This document shows positions 38,945-52,124 of a stretch of 64,000 bases of DNA, piece by piece. The notes below the pieces were generated by a model. It worked only from the letters and a program-made list of their open reading frames with translations. It ran no database searches and was not told the origin of the DNA. How positions within the stretch are numbered: position 1 is the first letter of the stretch; each line of letters opens with the position of its first letter. Source of the DNA: Chelonoidis abingdonii (taxonomy: Eukaryota > Chordata > Testudines > Testudinidae); the NCBI RefSeq assembly GCF_003597395.2, contig NC_133778.1, positions 12,586,211 to 12,650,210 on the forward strand. Direction: 5' to 3'. The translations under genes were made by a program, and so were the position numbers.

Positions 38945-39050
38945 TTTCAGTGACTCGCCAAGGACACATAGTGAGTCAATGAGAGAGCTAAGAATAGAAG
39001 CTGGATTTACTGATTTCCAGCCACAAGCTCATTCCACTAGACCAAACCAA
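38945..39050 (-). mobile_element. MIR-like SINE fragment, reverse
   Basis: GACTCGCCAAGGACACATAG and TTCCACTAGACCAAACC mark a reversed copy, next to a compound microsatellite. Confidence 0.62.
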
Positions 39051-40360
39051 TTGTAATAAATCTGACCCGGCCGGTTCACACCATTCATATTTTATTGGAT
39101 AAGAAAAAATGAAGACTAAATTCTTGAGCAGATATTCCTCCCGTTTAATAGGAGTTGTGCACAATGACACTATTATGCATTTTTAAGCTAAGAGAGATAC
39201 TTGGATGTTTCAAACTCTTGTGATGCTTTACCAGATGGTTCAAAACTCTGAAAGAAATATCTCCTTGGCTCTTTTCAGTTGTGAAGTTCAACAGTGACAG
39301 GTAAAGCCCACTTGTTGGCTTATATTTAAATTTTTAGAAAGATTAAAGCTCTTCAAACCGTGTCTTCCCCTGCCTGTGTTCTGCCCCTTGCCCAGTTTGG
39401 AGGCTATTGTAATATAAATAAAGCTGCCTTTAGCGCAGGTTTAGAAATGAGAGAGTGGGTTGGCTAGATGCGTATTACAGCTGTATGCCAGACCCAACAA
39501 AGCGTAGCTGAGAGTGCGCCATTCATTGGTGCAATTAATGCAATGGCTATGACTGCTGCTACTGTTTTGACTTATTGCACTCACAAATTGTGCTCACAGC
39601 TAATCTGTGCCAAAACAAAGTATTATTTTGGTAGCTCTCCACCGCCTCTTCCTCCCCTTACTTTGTTCTTTAGGCCGTGATCCCGCTAATACATTTGCTT
39701 AACTTTACGCAATGGAGGCTCGATGCTGCAGGTTGCCAGACACTCTGACCACGATCCATCAAACACTGGGGTTGAGAATTCTGAATCCTAGAAGGAGGCC
39801 GAATTAAGGTGACTGAAAGCCACTTTCACACCCCTCCAATCCTGAACTGTTCTGGAAGCTGAAGAGGTCACCAGCACAATCTAAAGAGCCCTGGGGTGCC
39901 ATCTAAATTACAGCATTCCCCTCTTCCCCCCCGCCCCCGGCTGCCTGTACTGTGGGCTGCAGCTGAAGCCTCGGCCTACCTCACTTCAGGCATGCCTCCT
40001 GTGCTAGGGAGTCCTCGGAAAGCAGTCCTTTGGCTGTCCTTCACAGTTCCTGGGCTAAGGGATTCCTCCCCTAGCTGAAACCAGGCCATTTTAGGGCCTC
40101 TTCATACCACTCTCACCCTTTCACCCTCAAACTCCTGCATAAACATTGGCAGGATTGGAGCCTTCAGATGATCAACCCTTGAAGGGAAAGAGTGTCATTG
40201 GTGGAGCTCACACAGGTCTTCGACTCAGTCCGACAGCATTTCTCTCTCTCCTTCCCTCTCCATCTGGCTGTAGCACAATAACTTTTGAATGCTGCATCCA
40301 AACAATGCCAACGTTCTGAGCGTCAGTGGCCAGAGCTCTGTTGATTTCTGGGGTAAATTT

Positions 40361-40500
40361 TGAGGATTTCAATAACTCAGTCATGGGTTCGGGGTTGTTA
40401 TAAATGTGTATGGGCAGGGTTTTGTGGCCTGCCTTGTGCAGGAGGTCAGACTAGATGATCATATTGGTCCCTTCTGACCTATGAGTCTATGAGTCTATAA
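40361..40500 (+). mobile_element. CR1-type 3' end, short copy
   Basis: It shares TCAATAACTCAGTCATGGGT and the GGTCAGACTAGATGATCATA terminus with the 37.8-kb copy and ends in GAGTCTA repeats. Confidence 0.82.
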
Positions 40501-42776
40501 ATCCAGAAACCAAAAGAGGGAGAATGGGGGATGCACGAAGCCCCTGTCAGCTGATTAGCAGTGCCACTGCCTCAAGCACGTGTACCGTTGTCTATAGATC
40601 AACAGTTGATGGCACCACTAACACTTTCCAGCATAACACTATCCTGCTCATTTCTGCCCATTCTCCCCATAGGCTCTGACACGTTAAAGCTATTAAATGA
40701 CTGATCTCCCAGACAGAAAGAAGAATGATGGTGCAGGGGACGGGGGCATGCCCACAGCCTCGCACTGGGAGTTGGGGGAGAATGGAGGACTCTGATTTGA
40801 AGGAAGGGGGGCATGGGGCACACAGAATTTCTGGTGGGAGAACGATATGAGGGAAGGGGTCACACAGAGTCCCTAGCATGGGGGAAGGTAGGAATGGGTG
40901 AATGGAGGAGGTGAGGACAGGAAATGAAAATAAGAGGATGGGGTGGCCCTAGTGGCGTAGTGATTTTAAAAAAAAAATTGGGTAGTCTGACCTAAATTGA
41001 ATTGAGTATTCCCCAGATGAGAAATGGGTAAAACCCATTTACCCATCACTCCACTACTGGGTGGCTCACAAGGAGGTTGGGGGTAAATGTCAGGATGCTA
41101 AGAGCCTCTGGTGAGTGACATAAACTCGGCCAACAAAGTGTGCACCCCCTAGTTTGCCATATGTTTGTACAGTGTCTCTGCTCCCTGATTGCGATTGTTA
41201 GACAATATAAATAATAATCCAAAAAAGCTTGTTGGTGGCTCTCAAACCATTTACTCTTGCTGGAGGAGGCAGCTGCGCAAGCTGTGCCCTATTGCAGAAA
41301 ACAGATTTGAGCTCAATATTATAGGAGTGGAGGGAAAAAAAATCTTCTTTGTCACACTTATTTAAATTACAGCATTAATAAGCACATTATACCAACTAAT
41401 TTCTCTTGCAGTTCTACCGGCTCTCATTAGAGATTTCTCTTTTGTTCTTTTCATTGGAACAGGTTCTGTCCTCAGTTATACCCTTACTTTTCCATTTAAA
41501 GTGACCCTGTAACTGAGGGCAGAATATGGCTCTCTCCTCCCCTTTCTATCCTAAGCGGGGAAGAGAACATATCTATGCACTTTTTTCTTTTCTTTTTTTT
41601 CTGTTAAATTGATACCTTCTGTCACATTGTGGCCCAGATGGTATTTTCCAGTTGAACATGATTGTTACACAATGTTAAGTAATGTGGTGGTTGGGTTGGA
41701 TTTTCTAAGCAAGAAGTATTCCCTTGGCTTGTCACAAAAAGCTGACACATGTTCCTACTTCACTCAGGGAGCTTCTGCATCTGTTGACACTTCAGACATA
41801 ATCAGTTTAGATTTCAGCAGCTGATTAGTGCTTACCTCTAACCAAACTGAGAGGCAGCTCTTAAGAATGGTAACGCATAATACACTAATTAATCCTGTAC
41901 ATAAAAATCCTGGGAGTCTTAGTTGATCTTGAAGACCTTTTTGTTCCAGTCCAGTAACGTTACAGACTGTTGTATCAGCATTTATGTTGTGTCTTTATTT
42001 CCCCACCTCCAAATGCCTCTGAGCACAATTAATTACATATCTGCAGCTAGGCATTATGTGTGCCGCAGTAGTCCGCATACAGTCATGAACATTTCATTAG
42101 TGCCAGTTAATTTATGTCTGATTATGAAAGCGAGAGAGGGAAAGCTGGGCAGGACTCCAGGATTATCCTCCATGACTTGTCAAATAGTTTCATAGGGACT
42201 CTTAACTTCCAGCTGACCAGCCACTGGAAAGGGGAAGACCAGCTTGGAGTACCCACTGGTGCACTGTCAAAGTGCTAATTTGCTTAAAATAGGAACCAAG
42301 TTCCTTCTGATCTAGAGCAGCGAGGGAATAAGAGAGAGCAACAGAAACTGACTTTTGTAATGACTATCTGGTAGTGGCAGCTGCAATTTTTACCAGGAAG
42401 TTTTATGCCTTTCTGAGTATGACTGGTTGGTTACCAAAACATGCCCTTCCCCATAAACTAAACTGTATGTACTTCCTCTTAACTAATACTGTTTAATGGG
42501 AACTTGTGTTCAATTGATGTAAAAGCCCCATGCAAAGGCCTAACTTAATAAATACACACTTAACACTTGCAGAGCTGGCAAATCATCTATTGGCATTTCT
42601 CAGAACAAGGGAAACCTTTCCCCCTGAGAGTGGGTGGGTTTGAAGATATTTGCATCCCTGCTGGGATCCCTGAGGACTTCTCTCTCCACCTTTTCAAAGC
42701 CATATGTGAAGTCCTGTGTCAAGCTCTGTCTACATCGAATGAATCAGTATCCGCCTAAAGGGCCAATGTTACCCGT
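40501..42776 (+). other. IKZF2: IKZF2 intron, no assigned feature
   Basis: No gene and no clear repeat. Composition is ordinary apart from G-rich runs at 40740-40930. Confidence 0.5.
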
Positions 42777-42784
42777 GCAGCTAC

Positions 42785-42906
42785 TAGGGTGACCAGGTGT
42801 CCCGATTTTATAGGGACAGCCCTGATATTTGGGGCTTTTTCTTATATAGGTGCCTATTACCCCCACCTCTGTCCCGATTTTTCACACTTGCTATTTGATC
42901 ACTCTA
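42785..42906 (+). mobile_element. Short hAT-like MITE (TAGGGTGACCAG family), copy 2
   Basis: The body reads GATTTTATAGGGACAGCCCT then CTTATATAGG. It has an exact 8-base duplication, GCAGCTAC, at 42777-42784 and 42907-42914. The right end has drifted to GATCACTCTA. Confidence 0.88.
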
Positions 42907-43956
42907 GCAGCTACACTGGGCCCTGCTTTTTCCTGTTCCTTGAACCACATGGATGACATACTAGCAGGAGCATGGTCCCCATCCCTTGTCAATGCCCCCA
43001 TCCAGCTCAGAAGGAAAGAGCAGATATTTCATTCATGACCATAAATGCCCTACTCGTCTACATGATTGGAACGCTGCATGACAGCTCTGCTTCCTGGTTG
43101 TCTGGTCCACGAAAACCAGAGGCTGCAGAGCATCACAGGCAAGTGTGTCTGTGTAGGGAAGGTGTGGGGGTGGGGGGAGCATAACTAGAACTGAGAAAGA
43201 TGGGGAGGAAGCAGTTGACGGCGGTACCTGGGGCATCGCTATAAATTGGGAGTGTGCTGCATTAAGGACCTGCATATAATGTAGTGTACGTAGGGCTGGC
43301 CTGGCCTGGCCTTTAGATATTGAGAGTCAGGTCGCTCGGTACTGTGCCACAAGGCGAGATGGTGGAAGCATGCAGTGCAGGAAGTCTGATTCAGGCCTTC
43401 ATTTCCCCTTAGCTCACTTAAGTGAGTGGGGGAGGATTAAAGGGGTCTCACAAAGCTCTTGCCATTGGAGGCTGGATGGGCTCCCCACTTTTGTTGCTTG
43501 TCAATGTCACTCAGTTATTAGCCTTGCTGAACATCATGAGACGTGCCCTTGCTTCTGAAGCATTACGTTGCATTGTCCAAATCCAGGGACATCCGCTCCA
43601 CAAACAAAGCACACCCCGAAAGCATAATTAGTGAATTTAAGTAAATGTAAAAATCCACCAGTGTTCATACTAAAGACATTTGTGTTTTGTCTTTATACAT
43701 ATATGGTGCCTGATAGTTTCCATGGTAATTCACCAGGAGAAAATTTTGTTTGTTTTTTACCCCCTCACAATTACAAATGTGTAAGTCAGACTTTCATGAT
43801 GTCTCATGTATAATGTACACCCACACACTCAGACATGACAGTGATGGGTGCCCTACATACTTAAAAAAGGTTAGATTGAAGGGATAGGTCTGAGGATTTA
43901 GTGTCTGTCGCTTTTGTCATATGGCCAGAGATGCACATTCTCAATACCTAACCTAA

Positions 43957-44024
43957 GGGCTAAATCCTGTTTCTGCTGAAGTTGGTGGGAATTTTTGCCA
44001 TCACTGAGAGCAAGATCAGGCCCT
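43957..44024. repeat. Short palindromic MITE, GGGCTAAATCCTG type
   Basis: CTGCTGAAGTTGGTGGGAAT pairs weakly with TTGCCATCACTGAGAGC. Confidence 0.55.
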
Positions 44025-44567
44025 GCCTCAGAACTGCAAATACGCCCAGTACTTGACTTTAGGAAGATAAGTAGTTGTATAGATCAGGGTTCAAGTTTGC
44101 ACTTGGGGCACCATAAATCATAGGTCTGACTCTGCATATAGTAAATAAAATTCCAGTCAATATTCAGATCTTGCCAAAACCAGAAATAATTTGCTATAAA
44201 GTCCTGCAGTGTAGACTTGGTATATAACTACTAGTCGATATGAATTTTATTTTAGTGAGTGGGCCCTATACACTCCCCTTTCAAAGTATTATTCCAATAT
44301 GCACAGAAGGCTCCCATGCTGCCGGGGGTGCAGGGAAATTAATAGGATAATAGAATTAAACCAAGAGCAGTTTTCTATTGGATAATTAATTTATGGGACG
44401 ATGTGTTTAATTTATAATTGCATACATATATTTTATATCTAAAAAATACTCTGTGTATGTACGTGGAGGAGCAGGATAATTTTATACACATGAATAGTTC
44501 CAGGGGCTATTCACTTGTACACATTTTTGTAGGCTCAGAGCCAAAATAAATTGAAACCATTTATTGA

Positions 44568-44655
44568 GCCAGATCATAAGCTTGCCGTGACTGAGGTAGC
44601 TCCACTGAAATGGGTGTAGCAATGCTGATTGACATCTGCTGAGAATCTGGCCCGT
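44568..44655. repeat. Palindromic MITE, AGATCATAAG ... AATCTGGCC type
   Basis: TAGCTCCACTGAAATGGGTG forms the core; the right edge is CTGCTGAGAATCTGGCC. Confidence 0.55.
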
Positions 44656-44730
44656 TAACTTTCAGTCACTCTTTTTTATTGAACTTCTTGGATGTTTTAC
44701 TACAAGATCTGTCTAGGAATTCGCTTGAGG

Positions 44731-44800
44731 CAGTTCTATGGTCCATGTTATATAGGAGGTCAGACTAGATGATCACAATGATCCTTTCATAAATTTCAAG
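44731..44800 (+). mobile_element. CR1-type 3' end, about 70-base stub
   Basis: GGAGGTCAGACTAGATGATC followed by ATGATCCTTTC matches the terminus of the 37.8-kb copy. Confidence 0.7.
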
Positions 44801-45796
44801 GCCAGAATCTGTGTAAACTCCAGTACCATGAATAACAATCAATTGTTTTCCTTTCTTCATGTGATAAAGAATAATGTGCTTTTTCTTCATGTGATGTTTA
44901 GAATGTTTGAAATAAGGAACTGATTTAAGCAATAAAAATATGATTTTTTTTTCAAACTTCTGTTTAATAATCTCTTCTATCCTGTACTCCTGTAATATTA
45001 AATAGAATAGTGTAATGTCTATTATGTATTAAATGTGACAGATGCATTTCAGATATTAAACCGGGCCAGGGATTAATTGGAGATGGCTAATTGGAGTTTT
45101 GGGACTATAATCTATTGCTCAGTGTATGGTTGGAATGAATTAATCCTAGGATTTTGGAGACTGCTAAATGTGTGTGTGTTAATGCTAAAAGATACATTTT
45201 CAAAGCAGCATTCACTAATCCTGTTAACAAATAAATGGGATTTGTGCATGTACCTCCCATGAACTGCTTTGAAAACATACCCTCAAGTGTCAGAAGTTTT
45301 CTGGAAACATGTTTAAGATATGTTAATTCTTTCAAGGCTGTGAATGGTAATTTCCTGATGCTATATATTGCAGCAGCCCTTATAGTCCACTCTGGAAGCC
45401 ATGGCACAATTTTTTTTTATATTAACAGGCTAACTAAAAATTCTCCCATTCTTCTGGGTTTTAAATTTAAGCCCACTTCCAGGATGTCTGATTTGATAAG
45501 AGAATAGGAATAAACCTGTATTGTGAGCTTGTTAACTTCGATAGAAAAGCAATTCAAAGCATCATTAACTCGAGACCAGGTGAGCCTTAGTCAAACAGAG
45601 TGACAGTTGGTGTACATGCAAACCTCTGGAACACAATTCTTCAGCAAGATGTTTTTTTGTAAAGCGGCCCTAGATTAGGGTCACTGCAGATGGGTAACAG
45701 CTTACGCTGGAGTCAGAGGTCAGACTATTATACCTATGTGGTATAAAGAGGGAATTGATCTTTCATACCTGTACACATGCAAGTAACCCCCTAGTC

Positions 45797-46349
45797 CAAT
45801 GATACTCAAATCTCAGTGGTTCAGGAGCCAAATTATCTATCAACATTACCCCAAAGAGCCCCAGTAGTGTCAATTCATTGTTTCATTTATTATAGTACTA
45901 GATGTTCAGTTCAATCATTTTTGCTGTGAGAATAATATATAAATAAACTAAATATTTCCCATCATACTGCATAAATGTGACTAAGTATTATTTTATCAGC
46001 TGCAATTGGTTAATAACATCGTAAAAGCCTCCTGATTGGTGAATAATTAAATCACACAGATAAATTCATGGAGGTTAAGTCCATTAATGGCTATTGGCCA
46101 GGATGGGTAAAGAACGGTGTCCCTAGCCTGTTTGTCAGATGGTAGAGATGGATGGCAGGAGAGAGATCACTTGATCATTACCTGTTAGGTTCACTCTCTC
46201 TGGGACACCGGGCATTAGACAGGATACTGGGCTGGATGGACCTTTGGTCTGACCCAGTATGGCCATTCTTATGTTTTAATAGCATATGCTGCAAAGTGCT
46301 GCAGCAGACACTTCAAAGAGCCGCATGCGGCTTAGGCTGGGTATCACTG
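45797..46349. mobile_element. hAT-like non-autonomous element split by a CR1
   Basis: The terminal inverted repeats are imperfect: CAATGATACTCAAATCTCAG at the left, and the complement of CTTAGGCTGGGTATCACTG at the right. They are flanked by 8-base duplications, CCCTAGTC (45789-45796) and CCCTAGTT (46350-46357), 7 of 8 identical, as expected for hAT transposons. Without the CR1 insert the element is about 330 bases. No transposase is seen. Confidence 0.8.
46058..46277 (+). mobile_element. CR1 3' end inserted in a hAT-like element
   Basis: This 220-base CR1 3' terminus contains TGGACCTTTGGTCTGACCC and ends near CTTATGTTTT. It belongs to the same subfamily as the 31-kb CR1. It interrupts the hAT-like element at 45797-46349 and so is younger than it. 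Confidence 0.9.
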
Positions 46350-47504
46350 CCCTAGTTGCATGTTTGATTCTATTGCCTACACTGGGGCTAGTAATCTGAG
46401 TAAGTCTACTCACATGAGTAAGGTTTTGCAGATTTGAGCTGCATGTTAGCCCTGAAAATATGCTTGTTCTCTTTAACCCGAGGAGCAAACTTAATATATC
46501 TCCTTCCTATCCCTGAGTCTTCCTTTGCTGGAAGCAAGCAGAGACATAGCGCCTGGGGTCTGTGGTCAAAACAGCCCTCCTTTTAGTATAGGTTGCTGTA
46601 GATGTTGCATTAAAAGTATTAGTGTGACTAGATGGGCCCAGAATGTTGTTCACCTAAGGCCTGAAAGAATGTTGGAGAAAGCAGAACAATTTGGCCTCAG
46701 AATGATCCCTGTGCGTGACGAGCACTCGGAAGCCTCTTCCTTTTGCTCTCACGACATCTCCGCTGCATAAGGTCACCTGGCAAAATGCAGTGGCACAATA
46801 CAGAAGCTCATAACTGTACTTCTAGATAACGTCATTTGGGGCGGTCAAAGGCTTACTAGACTGTAGCGTGGATGTAAGAAGTGCTGATAAGAAGAACTAT
46901 ATCATAGGTCTCGCTTTCTGCTGCACTGCACTTTGTGTAATCCTCTGCACCCAGCCAGCTCAGAATGGTGGCATTTTACACCAGTTTAGCGTTGGGTGTA
47001 AATAACTCTACAAGGCAACAGAGTATGAGGCTCAATACATTTTAGGGACAGGAAAAAGACATCTGGACTTCCTTGCTATCAACTTCTTATTATTACCCCA
47101 TTACTTCAACCCTCTCCTTTGCTGGAAACATGTCTACAGTAGAATGAGTTTCTTCAGTTTCCTTCCCCTGGTCACTTCTCCTGGTGTAAAAGAGATTTGC
47201 CTGAGTTGCTAGTTACTCCTAGTTTCCTAATGTTGTAGGTTGGCCTCTAGTTTGGGAGACAGTTGCTGGTATTGAATGTATCTATCCTTTTTTCATATTA
47301 TTGAAAATTTCTGTTAGGTCACCTTGGAATCACCTTTTTTTCACTGGGAAATAATTCCAGCTCTTTTAATCTTTCTCCATGATTGAGATTCTTGAAATCT
47401 GGTATCATCCTTGGTGTCCTACATAGCCTCCTCCAAGACGCATGCATTCTTCCTGCGAGGCAGTTAAGATTGCAATCAAGATGGAGATCTAGGAAGTGCC
47501 TTCG

Positions 47505-47662
47505 GTCCCAATTCAGCTGAACAGTTTTGCACAATGCTTAATTTCAAGTAATTCCATCCCTATTTAGCAAAGCACATAAGAACATGCTTAAGCCCCCTTT
47601 GGCTTAAATGGGATTTAAGCATGTGCTTAAAATTAAGATGGTGTTTAAGTGCTGAATGGAAC
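47505..47662. repeat. Palindromic MITE, AGCATGTGCTTAA type
   Basis: ACATGCTTAAGCCCCCTTTG pairs with GGGATTTAAGCATGTGCTTA, flanked by AGCAAAGCACATAAG. Confidence 0.62.
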
Positions 47663-48042
47663 TTTATATACAGTAACTATCTCTACTTTGTATTCTGATA
47701 ATCTTTCCAAACCCTTGCTTGCCTTTTTACTGCATCTTTGTAGCAGGCTGGTGGCTTTAATTAACTTTCTACCTTGACCTCCTTTTCCTGAAAGTGTGCT
47801 GGAGTATGGTTTAATTGTAAATTTGGGTTTGGGGTGGGGGGGAGGGGAATGCTTAGTCACACATAGCCAATAAATGTCATTTGTCATAGGATGTCCCTAT
47901 TCCCTAAATGATCCAACCCCTTTTCACTTCGGTTGCATTGTTTTCCCTGCTAACAGTTGTAATGTCCTGTATGAATTTGTAGTTCTTGTTACTTTCTAAC
48001 ACGAACAGGGAGGGGGGAACCAAAACTCCTTTTATCTGTGTT

Positions 48043-48165
48043 TAGGGTGACCAGATGTCCTGATTTTATAGGGACAGTCCTGATATTTGGGGCTTAGTCT
48101 TATATAGGCTCCTGTTACCCTCCCTACCCCCATCCCGATTTTTCACACTTGCTGTCTGGTGAAGG
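48043..48165 (+). mobile_element. Short hAT-like MITE (TAGGGTGACCAG family), copy 3, right end damaged
   Basis: It shares the body of the other two copies, but the final inverted repeat is altered after CTGTCTGGT. No target duplication is recognisable. Confidence 0.85.
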
Positions 48166-48169
48166 GCTT

Positions 48170-50250
48170 GTCCAGATAAATGCATATATACTTATATTCC
48201 AACTTACTGAAACTGACTGCTGAGGTGCTGCCCTTCTCATCCCTTTCCAACGTGAAAAACGTTCACTTCTGGCTCCCTTTCAGCTCCTGCTGCTTGCGCT
48301 GTTTCCTGTGCAGGCTTCTACTTTAGAGCCTATTCCAAAACTCATCACCTTTGCTGTAAATCTCTGATGCAGACTCTTGGGCAATGATTTTCTTTAAAAT
48401 CTAAGTCCACAACATCCCCTGGATTTTCCTTATCTCTCATGGCAGTAATATCCTCCAAGAATTCCAGAAAGTTAGTTAAGCATGACTCCTTGTGCCTTGA
48501 TCAAACTGATTTTCCACAGTTCTCCAAGCACGTCGCTCTTAAGAGACTGCAGTTTCCAAAACTTTCTCCCCACAATGGATTTTAAACATACTTGTTACTA
48601 ACTTTATGGTTTAATTGTTGAACCTGTTCAGGGGGGCGGGGAAATAAGTAAAATGGGTGTATGTGTGTGTATTTGTTTAATGTAGTGCACTGAAGTTGAA
48701 AGTCATCATATAGTGATTGTGTTGCGGGGTAACTTGAAGCATAGCATCATACTTGAGATGCAAGAGTTAGAGCTGAGAAGACACTTTTAAAGTGAAACGC
48801 TCTCTTTTTCAAGTGCTGTGGTTGACATGGACGAAATGACTTTTGGTCTGTTACTCAGGAGGGATGTAAGATCATGGCATTCCTTGGTTTTGTGCATGAT
48901 ACCGTCCACAACAGCGTACTAGGCCTATTTTCTGCTTTGCAGAGAGAGCATTTTAGAGCAAGCTTGATCATGAGCCAAAGTTTCTGAAACCTTAAAGTTG
49001 TGGTTAGCAGACAGCCACTTTAGGAAATTAGGTCACCATTACCTCACCCTTAGTTTTTATCCAGTAGTCTATCTGCCACACTGTTGCCTTCTTATTAATC
49101 AAAACCAAGTTGGGTTGTATGGAAGTTGTCAGAAGTAAAAGGAATAAGAGGGTTTGACTCTTTAGGGAGCTGTTGAAGGCATGGGGATTGGGGGAAGACA
49201 GGATTTTTGGAGGAGCTGCTATGAGTGCAGACAGCCACGAGGCTGCGTTAGGCGGGTGATTGGGCCCTGTAGGGGAAAGGAAGGCTGCAGTGTAAACTGG
49301 TTTTTGACACTTGTGGGAGTTGGTTGGGCTTAGTCGTCTGAGTGGCTTCCACAGTTCACAGTTTGGGGCAGCTCTCTTTGGATTGGAGGGGTTGGCACCT
49401 GGGAGCGAGCGGGTCTCATTTTGTCAGGGAGGGGGAGTTGCAAGAGGGTTTTGCCTGCGTTAGCGGGTTATTTGCCTCTGCACTTTCCGATGTTGCTGCC
49501 TCCGCTGCAGCAGAAATCTTTCTAGCGTGGGTGGGCGTGGTCTATAAGCACAAATGCCTTGAAACTATAAACCTATTTATGTATGCAAATAAATTCTGAT
49601 TTCCTTCTTTTAAAATGCTATTATCCAAGTACACTGCCAGCTCTGTTCCCATCTGTTTTACTGTAGGTGGCTGTTTTAAGGTGTGACCTTATCAACGCTG
49701 CCATCTAAAAACAAAGTAAACTCAGGACAAGCTTGTTCTAGCCAAGATTCCTGTCCGAAGACCATGGCAGTAGGAAACGACGGATGTGTTGTTCTTCAAG
49801 TGCAGTTATGTCAGAAAAAGTGACAACGTAGAAATAAACCCTTCTTACTTAACAGTATGCTCCGAGTGCTGTCTGAGCCCTACTCACGTTACTCATATAA
49901 AAAAGAGAGCTTTTTACTTTGGTAGAGTATTCTCAGAGCCAATGTAGCTATAGATGCTTGAGTGAACTTTAAGCATTAGAAATGTGTACATTATTTTCTT
50001 CTCTGTGCACCATCGACAATATTGTTTAAGTTCCAGCTGCTGCATAGTTATTACTGAAGGTGTTCCGTATGCCAGAGACAGTTCAGTTTGAATCTCCAGT
50101 CCTAGGATAGGCTTCTAGGCCCTGAAGTAAGGAACAGTTATGTGTGAGCTGAGTACTTTTGCTGCAGAAGCCCTCTGGGAGGGAACAACCAACGTAAAAT
50201 CACCCAATGCTATTTTTTGTCACTCTTCAGGGTATAACGGCATTCTGAGC
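48170..50250 (+). other. IKZF2: IKZF2 intron, no assigned feature
   Basis: I see no gene or clear repeat. A GC-richer patch at 49170-49540 gives an 85-codon open frame without a recognisable domain. Confidence 0.5.
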
Positions 50251-50254
50251 GTTC

Positions 50255-50430
50255 CGCAATGCTCACAAATACTAACCCAGATTGGTGGTAATGCTCTTAT
50301 GGGGCAGATTGTATATTTCTTGCTTGTGCTGAGTAGTACCTTACCTTACTACTCAAAAAGCTCACTCCAGTCAGTGGGAGTACGGAGCTCCGCAATGTAG
50401 GTAAGCAGTAAGAATCTCACCCTAAATTAG
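50255..50430. repeat. Palindromic MITE, GAGTAGTACCTTAC type
   Basis: TGCTGAGTAGTACCTTAC and the core CCAGTCAGTGGGAGTA end in GTAAGCAGTAAGAATCTCAC. It is similar to the repeat at 59715-59865. Confidence 0.6.
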
Positions 50431-52124
50431 CACCAACCTCCGGGGTTACATTTTAGTTTATAATGAAAACATTTGCTCCCTAGTGCATTTTGGTGTCTGA
50501 ACTTCGCCTGTTTAATTGTATATTACAGGACAGGACCATATTTTGCTTTCTCCTGTATACTGTCAAATATATTGTCAGTGCTTAACAAATAATAAAGCGG
50601 CCTTCCCTTTTTTTTTACTGTATTGCCTACAACATATTGAGTTTACAGACTTCACTCTTCAGGCGGAATTTCCTTGTTTAGTATACAGTAGATTGGGATA
50701 AAATTATTTATACTGTGTCTATCACTTTAAAACCTCAGAATAAGTGATTCACTACTCCAGACACAATTTCTAAAGATTTTTAAATAACATGTAACTCGAC
50801 TCAGAAAGCAAAGCGTGAGAGTAAAGGCTTTGAAGGAGTTTTTGTGTGTAACCTTACTGGGAATTTAATGAGCTAACTACAGCATTGTAGGTACAAGCAG
50901 TAAGCTGAGAACTCCTCCATCTCAGGAGATCCTTGCGGATATGCCCTTGGGAGGATATTTGACTGCTAGAAAATGTGGAAAAACAAGAAGTTTGCACTGC
51001 AGGGATGGATATAATATGGGGAGGGGTTGGGAGAAAAAATAACCCTCTGCCCCTCTTCATTATGAGAGTAAAATGACACTTTTGTCTAGAGGCCAGTGAA
51101 ACCTGGGAGACCTGGGATGGTGCAGACAGGACTAGCAACAAGTTTGTTAAGGAATGGGGTTGGATGCATATAGCTTTGCCTCAGATCTATGTTTTTTGTT
51201 CTGAATGCACAACGTTAACTCTTAGCTCCCCGCCACTCACAAGGAACAGAAATGAGATGGAGGCACTCAAGGTGGAAATTAATGACAAAAAGTTGCTGGG
51301 TGGAATTTTTAGAAAAGAAATTAACATGACAGCTTCTCCTTAGATGACATTCAGCATCCTCAAGGAGCTTTCTGTGTGTCACAATCGTCCCATTTTATGC
51401 ACCCAGTGAGAATTCAGCTCTGCTGGGGTTGTTAGGCAGAGAGTTCCTAACCCTTGAAAGAGCATTTAAAAAAAATAAGTGGTTTTTTTAAAATTAAACT
51501 CTGGAAATTAAAATTTTACAGTCAACTAATCTGAGTGATGACCAGTTTTAATCTGAAATGTTAGCATGTTCCCTCAAGTGCCTCAGCCTGCCAAACATAC
51601 AGTTAGGGTGATGCTCTCTGATAAGAACACGGAGAGAGCCATTGGTTCAGAAAGCCTGGATATGTGAAAAACTCCCACTGGCATGCCTCATGTGTGGAAG
51701 CCTCCTTTTTCCTTTAAACTTGAATCTGACCTTGAAAGTCCACAGTTTTTTTCAGCTCTCTCAGAAATGATTGGCTGACAATGATAAGCGCCACATAGAT
51801 GGTACTTAATCACCGGACAAGGGGGCCAGGTTTTCCCAGCATTTTGAGCATCCGGAAACTGCCATTGAAAGCAATGGATGTGACAGCTGCAGGCTGAGGG
51901 ATACTTTTGGACATGTGGTTCTTAGTGTGTTCAGCTTGTTGCGCGCATGGACTAAATTCTGCTCTTGGATGGGCATGGACCATTTCTCTTTTTTCAGGGG
52001 GAAACATGCACAAGTATCAGTCAGACTGCAAACCTTAGCCTATGGATAGACTCATGGTTGAGTGGATCCCTTTTCAAAATGAGGCCTGGGCAGAGCCATT
52101 TGCATTTCTTTGGTTAGGAACAAA

